This document shows, in pieces, positions 26,205 through 35,924 of a stretch of 64,000 nt of DNA. A program made the position numbers and the translations under genes. The stretch spans positions 248,001-312,000 of the forward strand of contig NZ_VLLA01000005.1 in NCBI RefSeq assembly GCF_007830635.1. Reading direction: 5' to 3'. How positions within the stretch are numbered: position 1 is the stretch's first letter; each line of letters begins with the position of its first letter. The notes under the pieces were generated by a model. It was not told where the DNA came from. It did not search any database and saw only the letters and a program-made list of their open reading frames with translations. The DNA comes from Bradyrhizobium huanghuaihaiense (GTDB lineage: Bacteria > Pseudomonadota > Alphaproteobacteria > Rhizobiales > Xanthobacteraceae).

Positions 26205-26924
26205 TCAGTGGATTTCCGCCGAACGCTTCAGCGCGGCCTTCAGCTTCTCAAGCGAGAAGTCGGGGCTGCGGGCGATCTCCAGGATCGGCGTCTCGCGGCG
26301 GCCGCAGAGCTCGGCGGCCTCCGGCAGCTTTGCCGCGACGTCGAGTGGGATGACGATGGCGCCGTGCTGGTCGGCGTGGATCAGATCGTCCGACTTCACG
26401 GTCATGCCGGCGACGCGCACCTCGCCGCCAAAGCTCTCGGCGTGCACCCAGGCATGCGACGGGCCGATCGAGCCGGCCAGCGCCTGGAAGCCAGGAGCCC
26501 ATTGCGGGATGTCGCGGATCGAGCCGTCGGTGATGACGCCGAGGCAGCCGAGCGCCTTGTGCACGTTGCTCTGCACCTCGCCCCAGAACGCGCCATAGCC
26601 GACATCAGGGCCGTCGATGTCCTGGATCACCGAGATGCGCGGACCGTGCCCGGTGCCGACATATTCGTAGTACTCGATACGGCGCTTCGACTGCTCTTCC
26701 GGTGCAAGCGAGGATTTCAGCACGGAGCGGATCGCGACCGTGCGGGCATAGCCGACGATCGGCGGCAGGTCGGGAAACGGGCAGACCAGTTGCTTGGTGG
26801 TGTAGCCGATCAGCCGGCGCTCGGGCGCCACGATCTCCATGGCGTTGCAGATCGTCGGGGTGTCGTAGCGGCCCAGCGCTTCGAGGACGGAAGCGGGCAG
26901 CGGCCCGGTCGCTTTATCAGTCAC
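26205..26924 (-). CDS. RraA-like / HMG aldolase-family protein
   Basis: A 239-residue protein of the RraA-like fold. The metal and substrate site appears as GCLGVITDGSIRDIPQW, preceded by a GEVQSNVHKA helix; VKSDDLIHADQHGAIVIPLD is the typical C-terminal segment. Members are 4-hydroxy-4-methyl-2-oxoglutarate or oxaloacetate-type aldolases or decarboxylases; some are RNase E regulators. At 239 residues it is longer than RraA proper (about 160), which favours the enzyme side. No aromatic-catabolism genes flank it, so the substrate is open. Confidence 0.78.
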   Translation of the reverse strand: MTDKATGPLPASVLEALGRYDTPTICNAMEIVAPERRLIGYTTKQLVCPFPDLPPIVGYARTVAIRSVLKSSLAPEEQSKRRIEYYEYVGTGHGPRISVIQDIDGPDVGYGAFWGEVQSNVHKALGCLGVITDGSIRDIPQWAPGFQALAGSIGPSHAWVHAESFGGEVRVAGMTVKSDDLIHADQHGAIVIPLDVAAKLPEAAELCGRRETPILEIARSPDFSLEKLKAALKRSAEIH

Positions 26925-27046
26925 GGCGTTCTCTCCCAGATTGGCGGTCGCTGTTGGCGCGATGCCGCCGGCACAGGGCGATATAGCCGAGATCAGGGTT
27001 CAACCCAACTCAGGGAGCCTCATGGCAGATATCCGCGCGGGGCCGC

Positions 27047-27928
27047 TCAGTGCAGCCGTCCGGGCCGGTCGTCGTCGTGCGGCGGCTCCGACAAATTCGC
27101 CAGTGTCGGCGCCGACGGCGGCGACGGGACCTCGCCTCCCGACGGCGCGGTCGCTTCCATCGCGCGCGCCTGATCGCGATAGGATTTGTAGCCGAGCGGC
27201 AGAGCGAGAAGGTACAGCACCGTGCCGATCGACAGCACGTGCCAGGGATAGGCGATCAGGAGCGCGATGAACACGATCACCGCGACGAAGGCCGGCAGCA
27301 CCAGCTCGGGCGGCACGCGCATCCGCTTGGTCTTGCCGGAGAACACCGGCAGGCGCGACACCATCAGGAAGGCGATCAGCAGCGTATAGGCCGCCGTCAC
27401 CGCCGCGGGCAGCCGGCCGAGATCGAGGAACGCGACATAGATCGGCAGCAGCACCGTGATCGCGCCGGCCGGCGCCGGCACGCCGGTGAAGAAATTGGCG
27501 GCGAAGGCCGGCTTGTTCGGATCGTCCATGGTGGCGTTGAAGCGCGCAAGTCGTAGGCCGCCGGAGATCGCGAACACCATCGCGGCGATCCAGCCGGCAT
27601 TGCCGAGCTCGTGCAATTGCCAGAAATACAGCATCAGGCCGGGCGCGACGCCGAAATTGACGAAGTCGGCGAGGCTGTCGAGCTCGGCCCCGAACTTGGA
27701 CTGGCCCTTGATCATGCGGGCGATGCGGCCGTCGATGCCGTCGAGCGCGGCCGCGAACACGATGGCGTAGACGGCGAGCGACATCCGCCCCTCGATCGAC
27801 AGGCGGATCGAGGTCAGGCCGGCGCAGATCGCCAGCAGCGTGATGACGTTGGGCACCAGCATCCGCACCGGAATGGGGCGGAACCGCCGGCGGCGGACAT
27901 CGGGATCTCTCACGTCGTAGGGCGTCAT
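27047..27928 (-). CDS. pssA: CDP-diacylglycerol-serine O-phosphatidyltransferase
   Basis: A 293-residue membrane enzyme. The CDP-alcohol phosphotransferase motif D-G-x2-A-R-x8-G-x3-D-x3-D is intact (DGRIARMIKGQSKFG, then AELDSLAD). The early helix LVPNVITLLAICAGLTSIR and six or so membrane segments match PssA type II. A proline-rich hydrophilic tail (PSGGEVPSPPSAPT) extends beyond the last helix. It makes phosphatidylserine and lies 85 bases downstream of psd, so the two steps to phosphatidylethanolamine are probably one operon. Confidence 0.92.
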   Translation of the reverse strand: MTPYDVRDPDVRRRRFRPIPVRMLVPNVITLLAICAGLTSIRLSIEGRMSLAVYAIVFAAALDGIDGRIARMIKGQSKFGAELDSLADFVNFGVAPGLMLYFWQLHELGNAGWIAAMVFAISGGLRLARFNATMDDPNKPAFAANFFTGVPAPAGAITVLLPIYVAFLDLGRLPAAVTAAYTLLIAFLMVSRLPVFSGKTKRMRVPPELVLPAFVAVIVFIALLIAYPWHVLSIGTVLYLLALPLGYKSYRDQARAMEATAPSGGEVPSPPSAPTLANLSEPPHDDDRPGRLH

Positions 27929-28013
27929 GGCTCGTCCTTATCTTAGGGCGAGATATAGCAAGCCCCGTCCCCCTCCGCCATTGCGGCGGAAGGCCCGCAA
28001 GGACCGACTTTGG

Positions 28014-28712
28014 TTAATTGGCGCGGAAGGCGCGGCTCGGGTCGTCGCCGGCAAGGTCGGCCAAAATGGTCTCGCCGGCGATCGCGGTCTGCCCTTCCGA
28101 GACCAGCGCCTTGCTGCCGACCGGCAGGTAGACGTCGAGCCGCGAGCCGAAGCGGATCAGGCCGAAGCGCTCGCCGGCGCCGATCGCCTGGCCTTCCCTG
28201 ACGAAGCAGACGATGCGCTTGGCGACGAGGCCTGCGATCTGGACCACGCCGATCCGCGCCGTCGGCGTCGAGATCACCAGCGAGTTGCGCTCATTGTCCT
28301 CGCTCGCCTTGTCGAGCTCGGCATTGATGAACAGGCCGGGCCGGTAGGCGATCCGGTCCACCCTGCCCGCTACGGGTGCGCGATTCACGTGGCAGTTGAA
28401 CACGCTCATGAACACCGAGATGCGCGGCAGCGGCCGGTCGCCGAGCCCGAGTTCGGCCGGCGGCAGCGCCATGGTGATCATCGAGACGCGGCCGTCGGCC
28501 GGCGACACGACAAGACCCTCACGCACCGGCGTCACCCGCACGGGATCGCGGAAAAACAGCGCGCACCACACGGTCAGGATCGTACCGATCCATCCCAGGG
28601 GGGACCACAGCCAGAACAGGATCAGGCTCGCCAGCGCAAAGCCGCCGATGAAGGGATAGCCCTCCTTGTGGATCGGCGGGATCTGACGCTGGATCGAATC
28701 GAGAATGGACAT
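28014..28712 (-). CDS. psd: Phosphatidylserine decarboxylase proenzyme (short form)
   Basis: A 232-residue enzyme with an N-terminal membrane hairpin ([19 protein letters not shown]), [17 protein letters not shown] and [14 protein letters not shown]. The self-cleavage site is [10 protein letters not shown], where Gly-Ser is cut to make the pyruvoyl group of the alpha chain. The length fits the short Psd class of Alphaproteobacteria. It lies between an ABC exporter and pssA in the same direction with gaps of 86 and 85 bases. Confidence 0.92.
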   Translation of the reverse strand: MSILDSIQRQIPPIHKEGYPFIGGFALASLILFWLWSPLGWIGTILTVWCALFFRDPVRVTPVREGLVVSPADGRVSMITMALPPAELGLGDRPLPRISVFMSVFNCHVNRAPVAGRVDRIAYRPGLFINAELDKASEDNERNSLVISTPTARIGVVQIAGLVAKRIVCFVREGQAIGAGERFGLIRFGSRLDVYLPVGSKALVSEGQTAIAGETILADLAGDDPSRAFRAN

Positions 28713-28798
28713 CGCTATCTGCCGCCTGGAGTTGTTGGCACGGGGGCGCCCCCCGCGCGGTGGGCTTGTTTAGGCCAGAGTTGGGACCGGAGACAAGG

Positions 28799-30760
28799 TC
28801 ACTCCGCGGCCGCAGGCGTCGTCAGGACGTCCGCGACCGGCGGCGGCTCCCGGTTGGGCGCCTCGCTGGAATCGGCCATCTTGGCCAGCTTCTCGCGCGC
28901 CGCCTCGGCCTCGCGCTGCCTGTTCCACATGCTGGCATAGAGACCGCCCTGCGCGAGCAGCCTTGCGTGGGTGCCGCGCTCGGCGATACGGCCCTGGTCC
29001 AGCACGATGATCTCGTCGGCACCGACGATGGTCGAGAGCCGGTGCGCGATCACGAGCGAGGTACGGTTCTTGGCGACGCGGTCGAGCGCGCCCTGGATCT
29101 CGTGCTCGGTGTGTGTGTCGAGCGCCGAGGTCGCCTCGTCCAGCGCCAGGATCGGCGGCGCCTTCAACACCGTGCGCGCGATCGCGACGCGCTGCTTCTC
29201 GCCGCCCGACAATTTCAGGCCGCGCTCGCCGACCTGGGTCTCGTAGCCCATCGGCGCCATACGGATGAAATGATCGATCTGCGCGAGGCGCGCGGCCTCC
29301 TCGACCTCGGCATCGCTGGCGTCCCAGCGGCCATAGCGGATATTGTAGCGGATGGTGTCGTTGAACAGCACGGTGTCCTGCGGCACCATGCCGATGGCGG
29401 CGCGCAGTGAATCCTGTGTGACCGCCCGGATATCCTGGCCATCGATCAGGATCTTTCCGCCTGATACGTCATAGAGGCGGAACAACAGGCGCGAGATGGT
29501 CGACTTGCCTGCGCCCGAGGGACCCACGATCGCAACGGTCTTGCCGGCCGGCACCTCGAAGCTGATGCCTTTCAGGATCGGCCGCGTCGGCTCGTAGGCA
29601 AAGCGCACGTCCTCGAACCGCACCGTGCCGGCGGTAACGGCCAGCGGCTTCGCGTCGGCTGCGTCCTTGATCTCGGCCTCGCGGTGGAGCACGCCGAACA
29701 TCTTCTCGATGTCGATGATCGCCTGCTTGATCTCGCGATAGACCATGCCCATGAAATTCAGGGGCTGGTAGAGCTGGATCATCATGGCGTTGACCAGCAC
29801 GAAATCGCCGACCGTGTTGGTGCCGTTGCGCACGCCGATCGCGCACATCAGCATGGTCGCGGTCAGTCCCATCGTGAAGATCACGGCCTGACCGGTGTTG
29901 AGCACCGCGAGCGAGGTGTAGGTGCGGATGCTCGCCTCCTCGTAGCGCTCCACCGACCTGTCGTAGCGCTGCGCCTCGCGCGCCTCGGCGCCGAAATATT
30001 TCACGGTCTCGTAGTTGAGCAGCGAGTCGATCGCCTTGGTGTTCGCCTCGGTGTCGGAATCGTTCATCTTGCGGCGGATGCCGATCCGCCACTCGGTCGC
30101 GATGTAGGTGTAGTACATGTACACCGCGACCGTGATCAGGGTTACGACCACATAGCGCCAGTCGAACTGCCAGAGCAGCACGGCCATCAAGAGCGAGACC
30201 TCGACGATGGTCGGGATCAGCTGCAGGATCACCATGCGCACGATGACCTCGATGCCCTCGCGGCCGCGCTCGAGCACGCGCGTCAGGCCGCCGGTCTTGC
30301 GCTCCAGGTGAAAGCGCAGCGACAGCTCGTGCATGTGGATGAAGGTGATGGTTGCGAGCTTGCGCACCGCGTGCATGGCGACGCGGGCGAAGATGCCGTC
30401 GCGCCACTGCGTCAGCACCGCCATCAGGATGCGCATCACGCCGTAGCTCGCGGTCAGCAGCAAGGGCGAAGCGATCACCCAGAGGTGCCAATTGTCGGCC
30501 GCGATCGGCGCGGTGTTGGCGCCGGTCAGTGCATCGGTGGCCCATTTGAAGCTGAACGGCACCGCGAGCGTGAACAGCTTGGCGACGAGCAGCAGCACCA
30601 GCGACCAGACCACGCGCATCTTCAGGTCGAAACGGTCGCCCGGCCAGATATAGGGCCACAGATGCGCCAGCGTGCCCATCAGCGTGGCCCGCTCCAGCGG
30701 TCCTCCGCCGGGAGGATCAGGAACGTCGGCGCCGTCGAACGATTGAGGTTGATCCATCAA
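28799..30760 (-). CDS. ABC exporter, Atm1/HMT-type (fused membrane and ATPase domains)
   Basis: A 653-residue half-transporter. Residues about 50-350 hold six membrane helices, with the Atm1-like segments ERGREGIEVIVRM and DSLLNYETVKYFGAEAREAQ. The ATPase part has Walker A (VGPSGAGKSTISRLL), Q-loop (GMVPQDTVLFNDTI), signature (LSGGEKQRVAIART), Walker B (ILALDEATSALD) and the H-loop (VIAHRLST). Atm1-like exporters move glutathione or Fe-S related compounds out of the cytoplasm. A Met pair allows ATG 30760 or 30757. It precedes psd and pssA; whether it serves lipids here is unknown. Confidence 0.88.
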   Translation of the reverse strand: MMDQPQSFDGADVPDPPGGGPLERATLMGTLAHLWPYIWPGDRFDLKMRVVWSLVLLLVAKLFTLAVPFSFKWATDALTGANTAPIAADNWHLWVIASPLLLTASYGVMRILMAVLTQWRDGIFARVAMHAVRKLATITFIHMHELSLRFHLERKTGGLTRVLERGREGIEVIVRMVILQLIPTIVEVSLLMAVLLWQFDWRYVVVTLITVAVYMYYTYIATEWRIGIRRKMNDSDTEANTKAIDSLLNYETVKYFGAEAREAQRYDRSVERYEEASIRTYTSLAVLNTGQAVIFTMGLTATMLMCAIGVRNGTNTVGDFVLVNAMMIQLYQPLNFMGMVYREIKQAIIDIEKMFGVLHREAEIKDAADAKPLAVTAGTVRFEDVRFAYEPTRPILKGISFEVPAGKTVAIVGPSGAGKSTISRLLFRLYDVSGGKILIDGQDIRAVTQDSLRAAIGMVPQDTVLFNDTIRYNIRYGRWDASDAEVEEAARLAQIDHFIRMAPMGYETQVGERGLKLSGGEKQRVAIARTVLKAPPILALDEATSALDTHTEHEIQGALDRVAKNRTSLVIAHRLSTIVGADEIIVLDQGRIAERGTHARLLAQGGLYASMWNRQREAEAAREKLAKMADSSEAPNREPPPVADVLTTPAAAE

Positions 30761-30958
30761 GAAACCTGAAAGCCCGCCGGATGCGGGCGTCGCTGCGATT
30801 AACGAATTTCGCTTGTCATATAGAGCCTTCCCGATGCCCGCGCACCCCGCCAGATGGCGAATCTTCGATTGTTTGTCGCCATTTACCGGTAGATTTCCGG
30901 ACAGTCCGAATCACCGATTGGGCTTGACGCCTCTTCGCTGCAATGCATCATGGCACCA

Positions 30959-31564
30959 ATGAGCACGATCAAAACCGTCTGCGTCTATTGTGGCTCCGGC
31001 CCTGGAACAAATCCCCGCTTCACCGAAGGCGCCAAGGCATTCGGCAAGGCCCTCGCCGAGAACAACATCCGCCTGGTCTATGGCGGCGGCTCGCTCGGCC
31101 TGATGGGCTCGGTCGCGACCTCCGTGCTGGATCACGGCGGCACCGTCACCGGCATCATCCCCGAATTCCTGCGGATGCGCGAGAACGCGCTGACGCGCGT
31201 GCAGGAGATGATCGTCACGCCCGACATGCACGAGCGCAAGCGGCTGATGTTCGAACGCTCCGACGCCTTCGTGGCGCTGCCGGGCGGCGTCGGCACGCTG
31301 GAGGAGCTGGTGGAGCAGCTGACCTGGAAGCAGCTCGGCCGTCACGCCAAGCCGGTGCTGCTCGCTAATATCGACAATTTCTGGGAGCCGCTGTTCTCGC
31401 TCCTGTCGCACATGCGCCAGACCGAGTTCATCCGCGCCGGCCTGTCGGTCGACATCATCAAGGCCGATCGCGTCGAGGAGATCCTGCCGAAGCTGAAAGC
31501 GGCAGCGGCACAGATCGCCGAGGCGGAAAAGCAGCTCGCCCCGGAAGTCGCGCGCAAGCTCTGA
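30959..31564 (+). CDS. LOG-family (TIGR00730) nucleotide phosphoribohydrolase
   Basis: A 201-residue Rossmann-fold protein with VCVYCGSGPGTNPRF, VYGGGSLGLMGSVA and the active-site motif LPGGVGTLEEL together with MHERKRLM. These are the marks of LOG-type cytokinin-5'-monophosphate phosphoribohydrolases, which in bacteria may release cytokinin bases or act in nucleotide turnover. Starts at 30950 or 30959 are possible; the latter begins MSTIKTV, as family members usually do. Its TGA at 31562-31564 directly abuts the stop of the convergent VOC gene, with no base between. Confidence 0.85.
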   Translation: MSTIKTVCVYCGSGPGTNPRFTEGAKAFGKALAENNIRLVYGGGSLGLMGSVATSVLDHGGTVTGIIPEFLRMRENALTRVQEMIVTPDMHERKRLMFERSDAFVALPGGVGTLEELVEQLTWKQLGRHAKPVLLANIDNFWEPLFSLLSHMRQTEFIRAGLSVDIIKADRVEEILPKLKAAAAQIAEAEKQLAPEVARKL

Positions 31565-31942
31565 TCACTCCTGCGGAAACGTTACCGCCTCGATCCGGTT
31601 ACCATCGGGATCGAAGACGAAGGCTGCGTAGTAGCGCACGCGATCGTGCGGGCGGATGCCCGGCGCGCCATCGGATGCACCGCCCGCGGACAGCGCGGCG
31701 GCGTGAAACGCATCGATCTCGGCCGTGGTCTTCGCGCGGAGGCAGATGTGCACGCCGCTTTCCGGCCCGACACGCGGCATGCCTTCGCGCAAATTGATCC
31801 AGAACTCCGGATAGGCCTTGCCGAAACCCACCGTCCGCGGCCGCGTGACGAGGCGCGTGAGGCCGAGGGCGGCGAGCGATGCCTCGTAGAACTTTGCAGC
31901 GCGATCGAGATCGCTGACGCCGACGGAGATGTGGTCGATCAT
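31565..31942 (-). CDS. VOC/glyoxalase-family protein
   Basis: A 125-residue single-module protein of the vicinal oxygen chelate superfamily. It starts MIDHISVGVSDLDRAAKFYE and ends VFDPDGNRIEAV, with SGVHICLRAKTTAEIDAFHA in the middle. His4, the central His and the Glu near the end would be metal ligands. A strong GGAGGGGG precedes ATG 31942. The substrate is unknown; dioxygenase, glyoxalase or antibiotic-binding roles all occur in this family. Confidence 0.82.
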   Translation of the reverse strand: MIDHISVGVSDLDRAAKFYEASLAALGLTRLVTRPRTVGFGKAYPEFWINLREGMPRVGPESGVHICLRAKTTAEIDAFHAAALSAGGASDGAPGIRPHDRVRYYAAFVFDPDGNRIEAVTFPQE

Positions 31943-31965
31943 GCTTGCCCCCTCCTCGATCTCCC

Positions 31966-32052
31966 GTAGCCCGGATGAGCGAAGCGATATCCGGGAAGCT
32001 CTATCCGAACGGCGCATACCGTCCCGGATATCGCTTCGCTCATCCGGGCTAC
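31966..32052. repeat. Long perfect palindrome, GTAGCCCGGATGAG family
   Basis: Perfect 31-base arms at 31966-31996 and 32022-32052, around a 25-base loop. The outer ends read GTAGCCCGGATGAGCG and CGCTCATCCGGGCTAC. A shorter, diverged copy lies at 56576-56637. It occupies the gap between the VOC gene and cimA. With no terminal T run on the minus strand it is more likely a mobile or REP-like element than the cimA terminator. Confidence 0.8.
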
Positions 32053-32059
32053 ATTTTTC

Positions 32060-33658
32060 TTACGCCGGCGCGCCCGATTTCACGAGCTTATAGATCACCG
32101 AATCCATCAGCGCCTGGAACGAGGCGTCGATGATGTTCGGGGACACGCCGACCGTGGTCCAGCGGTCGCCATTCTCGTCCTCGCTCTCGATCAGCACGCG
32201 CGTGACCGCGCCGGTGCCGCCATTGAGGATACGGACGCGGTAGTCGATCAGCGTCAGCCCCTCGATGTATTTCTGGTACTTACCCAGGTCTTTTCGCAAA
32301 GCGACGTCGAGCGCATTGACCGGGCCGTTGCCTTCGGCCGCCGAGATCAGATGCTCGCCGGCGACATCGACCTTGACCACGGCCAGCGCCACCGTGACGC
32401 GCTCGCCGAGCGCGTTGTAGCGCTGCTCGACATTGACGTCGAACTGCTCGACCTCGAAATAATGCGGCACCTTGCCGAGCGTGCGGCGCGCCAAAAGATC
32501 GAACGAGGCGTTGGCGGATTCATAGGCGTAGCCCTGCGCCTCGCGCTCCTTCAATTCCTCGACGAGGCGCGTCAGCTTCGGATCGCTCTTCTCGTAAGCA
32601 ATGCCGGCGCGGTCGAGCTCGGCGATGACGTTGGAGCGGCCGGCCTGATCGGACACCAGCACCTTGCGATGGTTGCCGACCAGCTCCGGCAGCACATGCT
32701 CATAGGTCTGCGGATCCTTCAGCACGGCGGAGGCATGGATGCCGGTCTTGGTGACGAAGGCACTCTCGCCGACGTAAGGAGCATGCCGGTTCGGCACGCG
32801 GTTGAGCATGTCGTCGAGCGTGCGCGACACCTTCACCAGCGTCGCGAGCTTCTCCGCGGTGACGCCGATCTCGAAAACGTCGGCAAAGTCCTTCTTCAAT
32901 TTCAGCGTCGGGATCAACGAGCAGAGATTGGCGTTGCCGCAGCGCTCGCCGAGGCCGTTCAACGTGCCCTGAATCTGCCGCGCGCCCGCGCGGACCGCAG
33001 CCAGCGAATTCGCCACCGCCTGCTCGGTGTCGTTATGGGCGTGGATGCCGACGTGATCGCCGGGGATGTGTTTCGTCACCTCGGTGACGATGGCCTCGAC
33101 CTCGCTGGGCATGGTGCCGCCATTGGTGTCGCACAGCACCACCCAGCGCGCGCCGGCCTCATAGGCAGCCGTGGCGCAGGCCAGCGCGAATGCGGCGTCT
33201 TCCTTGTAGCCGTCGAAAAAATGCTCGCAGTCGAGCATCACTTCGCGGCCCGCCGCCTTCGCGGCGGCGACGCTGTCGCGGATCGAGGCGAGGTTTTCCT
33301 CCTTCGTCGTCTCCAGCGCGACGCGCACCTGATAGGCCGACGACTTTGCCACGAAGCAGATCGCATCCGCCTTCGCTTCCAAAAGGCCCGCGACGCCGGG
33401 ATCGTTGGAGACCGAGCGCCCTGCCCGGCGCGTCATGCCGAAGGCGGTGAAGCGTGCATGATTGAGCTTCGGCTTGGTCGCGAAGAATTCGCTGTCGAGC
33501 GGGTTGGCGCCGGGATAGCCGCCCTCGACATAGTCGATGCCGAGGTCATCGAGCATCGCCGCGATGACCTGCTTGTCGGTCAGCGTGAAATCGACGCCGT
33601 TGGTCTGCGCCCCGTCGCGCAGCGTGGTATCGAACAGATAGAGACGCTCCTTGCTCAT
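32060..33658 (-). CDS. cimA: (R)-citramalate synthase CimA
   Basis: A 532-residue enzyme of the isopropylmalate/homocitrate/citramalate synthase family. It has LFDTTLRDGAQTNGVDF at the start, MLDCEHFFDGYKED, the metal site VGIHAHNDTEQAVANSLA, and IQGTLNGLGERCGNANLCSL. The C-terminal regulatory domain (VTVALAVVKVDVAGEH, GNGPVNALDVALRKDLGKY) matches the CimA subgroup. It condenses pyruvate and acetyl-CoA toward isoleucine. Its ATG overlaps the TGA of the GNAT gene, so it is the last gene of the cysS operon. Confidence 0.88.
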   Translation of the reverse strand: MSKERLYLFDTTLRDGAQTNGVDFTLTDKQVIAAMLDDLGIDYVEGGYPGANPLDSEFFATKPKLNHARFTAFGMTRRAGRSVSNDPGVAGLLEAKADAICFVAKSSAYQVRVALETTKEENLASIRDSVAAAKAAGREVMLDCEHFFDGYKEDAAFALACATAAYEAGARWVVLCDTNGGTMPSEVEAIVTEVTKHIPGDHVGIHAHNDTEQAVANSLAAVRAGARQIQGTLNGLGERCGNANLCSLIPTLKLKKDFADVFEIGVTAEKLATLVKVSRTLDDMLNRVPNRHAPYVGESAFVTKTGIHASAVLKDPQTYEHVLPELVGNHRKVLVSDQAGRSNVIAELDRAGIAYEKSDPKLTRLVEELKEREAQGYAYESANASFDLLARRTLGKVPHYFEVEQFDVNVEQRYNALGERVTVALAVVKVDVAGEHLISAAEGNGPVNALDVALRKDLGKYQKYIEGLTLIDYRVRILNGGTGAVTRVLIESEDENGDRWTTVGVSPNIIDASFQALMDSVIYKLVKSGAPA

Positions 33659-34146
33659 GGCACAGCTCCAAGCGTCTTCTTCATGGTGGTGTTGGCGAGC
33701 CACTCGTCGTTGATGGTGATGCTGTTGCGCTGCTGGGCGGTGTAGCCGCGCTTGGCGAAGAAGCCCTCCGCGGTATCGCTGGCATCGACCGAAAGGCTCT
33801 TGGCGCCGCGGCTGCCGGCAAGCTTTTCCAGCGCGTCGACGAGCATGGTCGCGATGCCCTGCCCGGCCACGGCCGGGTGCACATAGAGCATCCGGATGTG
33901 ATCGGCGCCGCGCAGCGAGGCGAAGCCGACGGGCGAGCCCTCGAGCGTCGCGATCAGCGTCAGGTCGGACGCGAGTCGCTTGCCGAACTCCTCGTCCTCC
34001 GCCGCCTCCATCCAGGCCTGCTGCTGCACCTCGCTGTAGTCGTCGCCGGTCAGCTGCTCGATGCTGGCGGTGAAGATCGCAGCGAGCACCGGCACGTCAT
34101 CGGGCAGGAACGGCCTAAGTGCGGGCTTTGGCAAAGTCTGTCCCAT
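33655..34146 (-). CDS. GNAT-family N-acetyltransferase
   Basis: A 163-residue acetyltransferase. The acetyl-CoA binding motif A is IRMLYVHPAVAGQGIATMLV (R/Q-x-x-G-x-G/A), preceded by the strand VGFASLRGADH and followed by SLSVDASDTAEGFFAKRGYT. The frame is open much further upstream, but homology-like sequence begins at MGQTLPKPALRPFLPDDVPV, and the preceding small gene ends 5 bases before. It overlaps cimA by four bases (ATGA). The acceptor is unknown. Confidence 0.83.
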   Translation of the reverse strand: MGQTLPKPALRPFLPDDVPVLAAIFTASIEQLTGDDYSEVQQQAWMEAAEDEEFGKRLASDLTLIATLEGSPVGFASLRGADHIRMLYVHPAVAGQGIATMLVDALEKLAGSRGAKSLSVDASDTAEGFFAKRGYTAQQRNSITINDEWLANTTMKKTLGAVP

Positions 34147-34151
34147 CGTCC

Positions 34152-34265
34152 TCACCACATCCCATAGAGTTTCAGCACGATCGCCACGGCGGCGCCGAGT
34201 AGCAGGATCTTCAGCGCGATGTAATAGAGCCAGTGCCGGGGGAACGGCGTGTCGGGCCGCTTCAT
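34152..34265 (-). CDS. 37-residue single-helix membrane peptide between cysS and GNAT
   Basis: ATG at 34263-34265 overlaps the cysS stop (ATGA). The 37 codons read [20 protein letters not shown], then a hydrophobic run ending KLYGMW. One membrane helix (about residues 14-34) follows a short basic N-terminus, predicting a cytoplasmic N-terminus. The peptide stops 5 bases before the GNAT start. Being linked on both sides by overlap or tight spacing argues that it is translated. No family is recognised. Confidence 0.6.
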   Translation of the reverse strand: MKRPDTPFPRHWLYYIALKILLLGAAVAIVLKLYGMW

Positions 34266-35641
34266 CGCGCGACCTCCCAGGTCGTTCCGTCCTTGGAGTC
34301 CTTGATCGCAACGCCCATCGCGGCGAGCAGATCGCGGATTCGGTCGGATTCCTTGAAATCTTTCCGCGCACGCGCAGCCGTCCGCTCCGCGAGCAGGCGC
34401 TCGACTTCCCCGGCATCGACGCCGCTCGCCTGCTGCTTGCGGCTTTCCCACTGCGCGGCACTCTCGGCGAGGAAGCCGAGCAGCCGCAACGAACCCGACA
34501 ATGCAGCGGCTTCGCCACGCAAGCCGTGCAGCGCCGCGATCGCCAGCGGCGTGTTGAGGTCGTCAAGCAGCGGCTCGACCACGGATGCGGCCGGCTCGCC
34601 TGGCACGACGTCGGCGGCGACGCGATACCAGTCGTCGAGCGTCCTGGCGCTCTCCTCCAGCGACTTCATGGTCCAGTCGATCGGCGAGCGGTAATGCGTC
34701 TTCAGCATGTTGAGGCGCAGCACCTCGCCCGGCCAATCCTTGAGCAGTTCGTGGATCGTGATGAAGTTGCCGAGGCTCTTCGACATCTTCTCGCTCTCGA
34801 CCTGCAGGAAGCCGTTGTGCATCCAGTAGTTCGCCATGCGCTCCTGGTGGAACGCGCAGCAGGTCTGTGCGACCTCGTTCTCGTGATGCGGAAACACGAG
34901 ATCGATGCCGCCGCCATGGATGTCGAAATGCTCGCCGAGATGCTTCCAGGCCATGGCCGAGCACTCGATGTGCCAGCCTGGGCGCCCCTCGGCCTTGATG
35001 CCGGCCGGTGACGGCCATGACGGCTCGCCCGGCTTGGACGGCTTCCACAGCACGAAGTCGGTGTTGCCCTTCTTGTAGGGCGCGACATCGACGCGGGCAC
35101 CGGCGATCATCTCATCCAGCGAGCGATTGGACAGCGCGCCGTAGCGCGGCAGCGAGGAGTTGGCCGCGTTCATCGCCTGCGGCGAGAACAGGACGTGGTC
35201 CTCGGCGGCATAGGCGAAGCCGCCGGCAATCAGCCTTTCGATGATCTCGCGCATTTCGGCGATATGCTCGGTCGCGCGCGGCTCGACGCTCGGCCTGAGC
35301 GCACCGAGCGCATCGACGTCGGCGTGAAACTGCTTGCCTGTCTGCTCGGTGACCTCTCGGATCGCCTCGTTCAGCGGCAGGCCGGGAAAGTCGCGCGCGG
35401 CACGGTCGTTGATCTTGTCGTCGACGTCGGTGATGTTGCGGACATATTTGACGTGCGCCTCGCCGTAAGTGTGGCGCAGCAGCCGAAACAGCACGTCGAA
35501 CACGATCACCGGTCGCGCGTTGCCGATATGGGCGAAGTCATAGACCGTCGGTCCGCAGACATACATGCGGACGTTCTTCGCATCGAGCGGCACGAAGGGG
35601 CGCTTTTCCTTCGTCAGCGTATCGTAAAGGCGCAATTCCAT
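34262..35641 (-). CDS. cysS: Cysteinyl-tRNA synthetase
   Basis: A 459-residue class I synthetase. The HIGH motif is HIGN in [19 protein letters not shown] (Cys29 is a zinc ligand), the other zinc residues are in GWHIECSAM and [11 protein letters not shown], and the KMSKS loop is [12 protein letters not shown]. It charges tRNA-Cys in the cytoplasm. It heads an operon with a 37-residue membrane peptide, a GNAT and cimA, all coupled by overlaps or a 5-base gap. Confidence 0.95.
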   Translation of the reverse strand: MELRLYDTLTKEKRPFVPLDAKNVRMYVCGPTVYDFAHIGNARPVIVFDVLFRLLRHTYGEAHVKYVRNITDVDDKINDRAARDFPGLPLNEAIREVTEQTGKQFHADVDALGALRPSVEPRATEHIAEMREIIERLIAGGFAYAAEDHVLFSPQAMNAANSSLPRYGALSNRSLDEMIAGARVDVAPYKKGNTDFVLWKPSKPGEPSWPSPAGIKAEGRPGWHIECSAMAWKHLGEHFDIHGGGIDLVFPHHENEVAQTCCAFHQERMANYWMHNGFLQVESEKMSKSLGNFITIHELLKDWPGEVLRLNMLKTHYRSPIDWTMKSLEESARTLDDWYRVAADVVPGEPAASVVEPLLDDLNTPLAIAALHGLRGEAAALSGSLRLLGFLAESAAQWESRKQQASGVDAGEVERLLAERTAARARKDFKESDRIRDLLAAMGVAIKDSKDGTTWEVAR

Positions 35642-35924
35642 ATGGACACCCGTCGGCTGTTGGCCGGGCGTCCAGTGCTCTCAATGTGTTTGAGAAAAGA
35701 CGGCTCCAGCCAGCGAATCGCTAGCTCGTAATCTCGCAAATGATGCAAATGGCGAGGAGACCGTTCATGCGGGAACATATGGGCTATGAGGTGCCCCGAC
35801 GTCAAGGGAGCCGCGAAAATGCCGCCTTCTCCCCGCAATGCGCACCGGCCCGCCGCAATGGTTCCATTCCCCTTAACCTTTTGAGTTTATTAAGAGCGGG
35901 CGGTCTCCAGCCCCCGGTACCCCC

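Noticed and set aside
31966-32052. Terminator for cimA
   Set aside because: The palindrome is perfect but no T run follows on the minus strand, and a related copy lies elsewhere, so it is better explained as a dispersed repeat.
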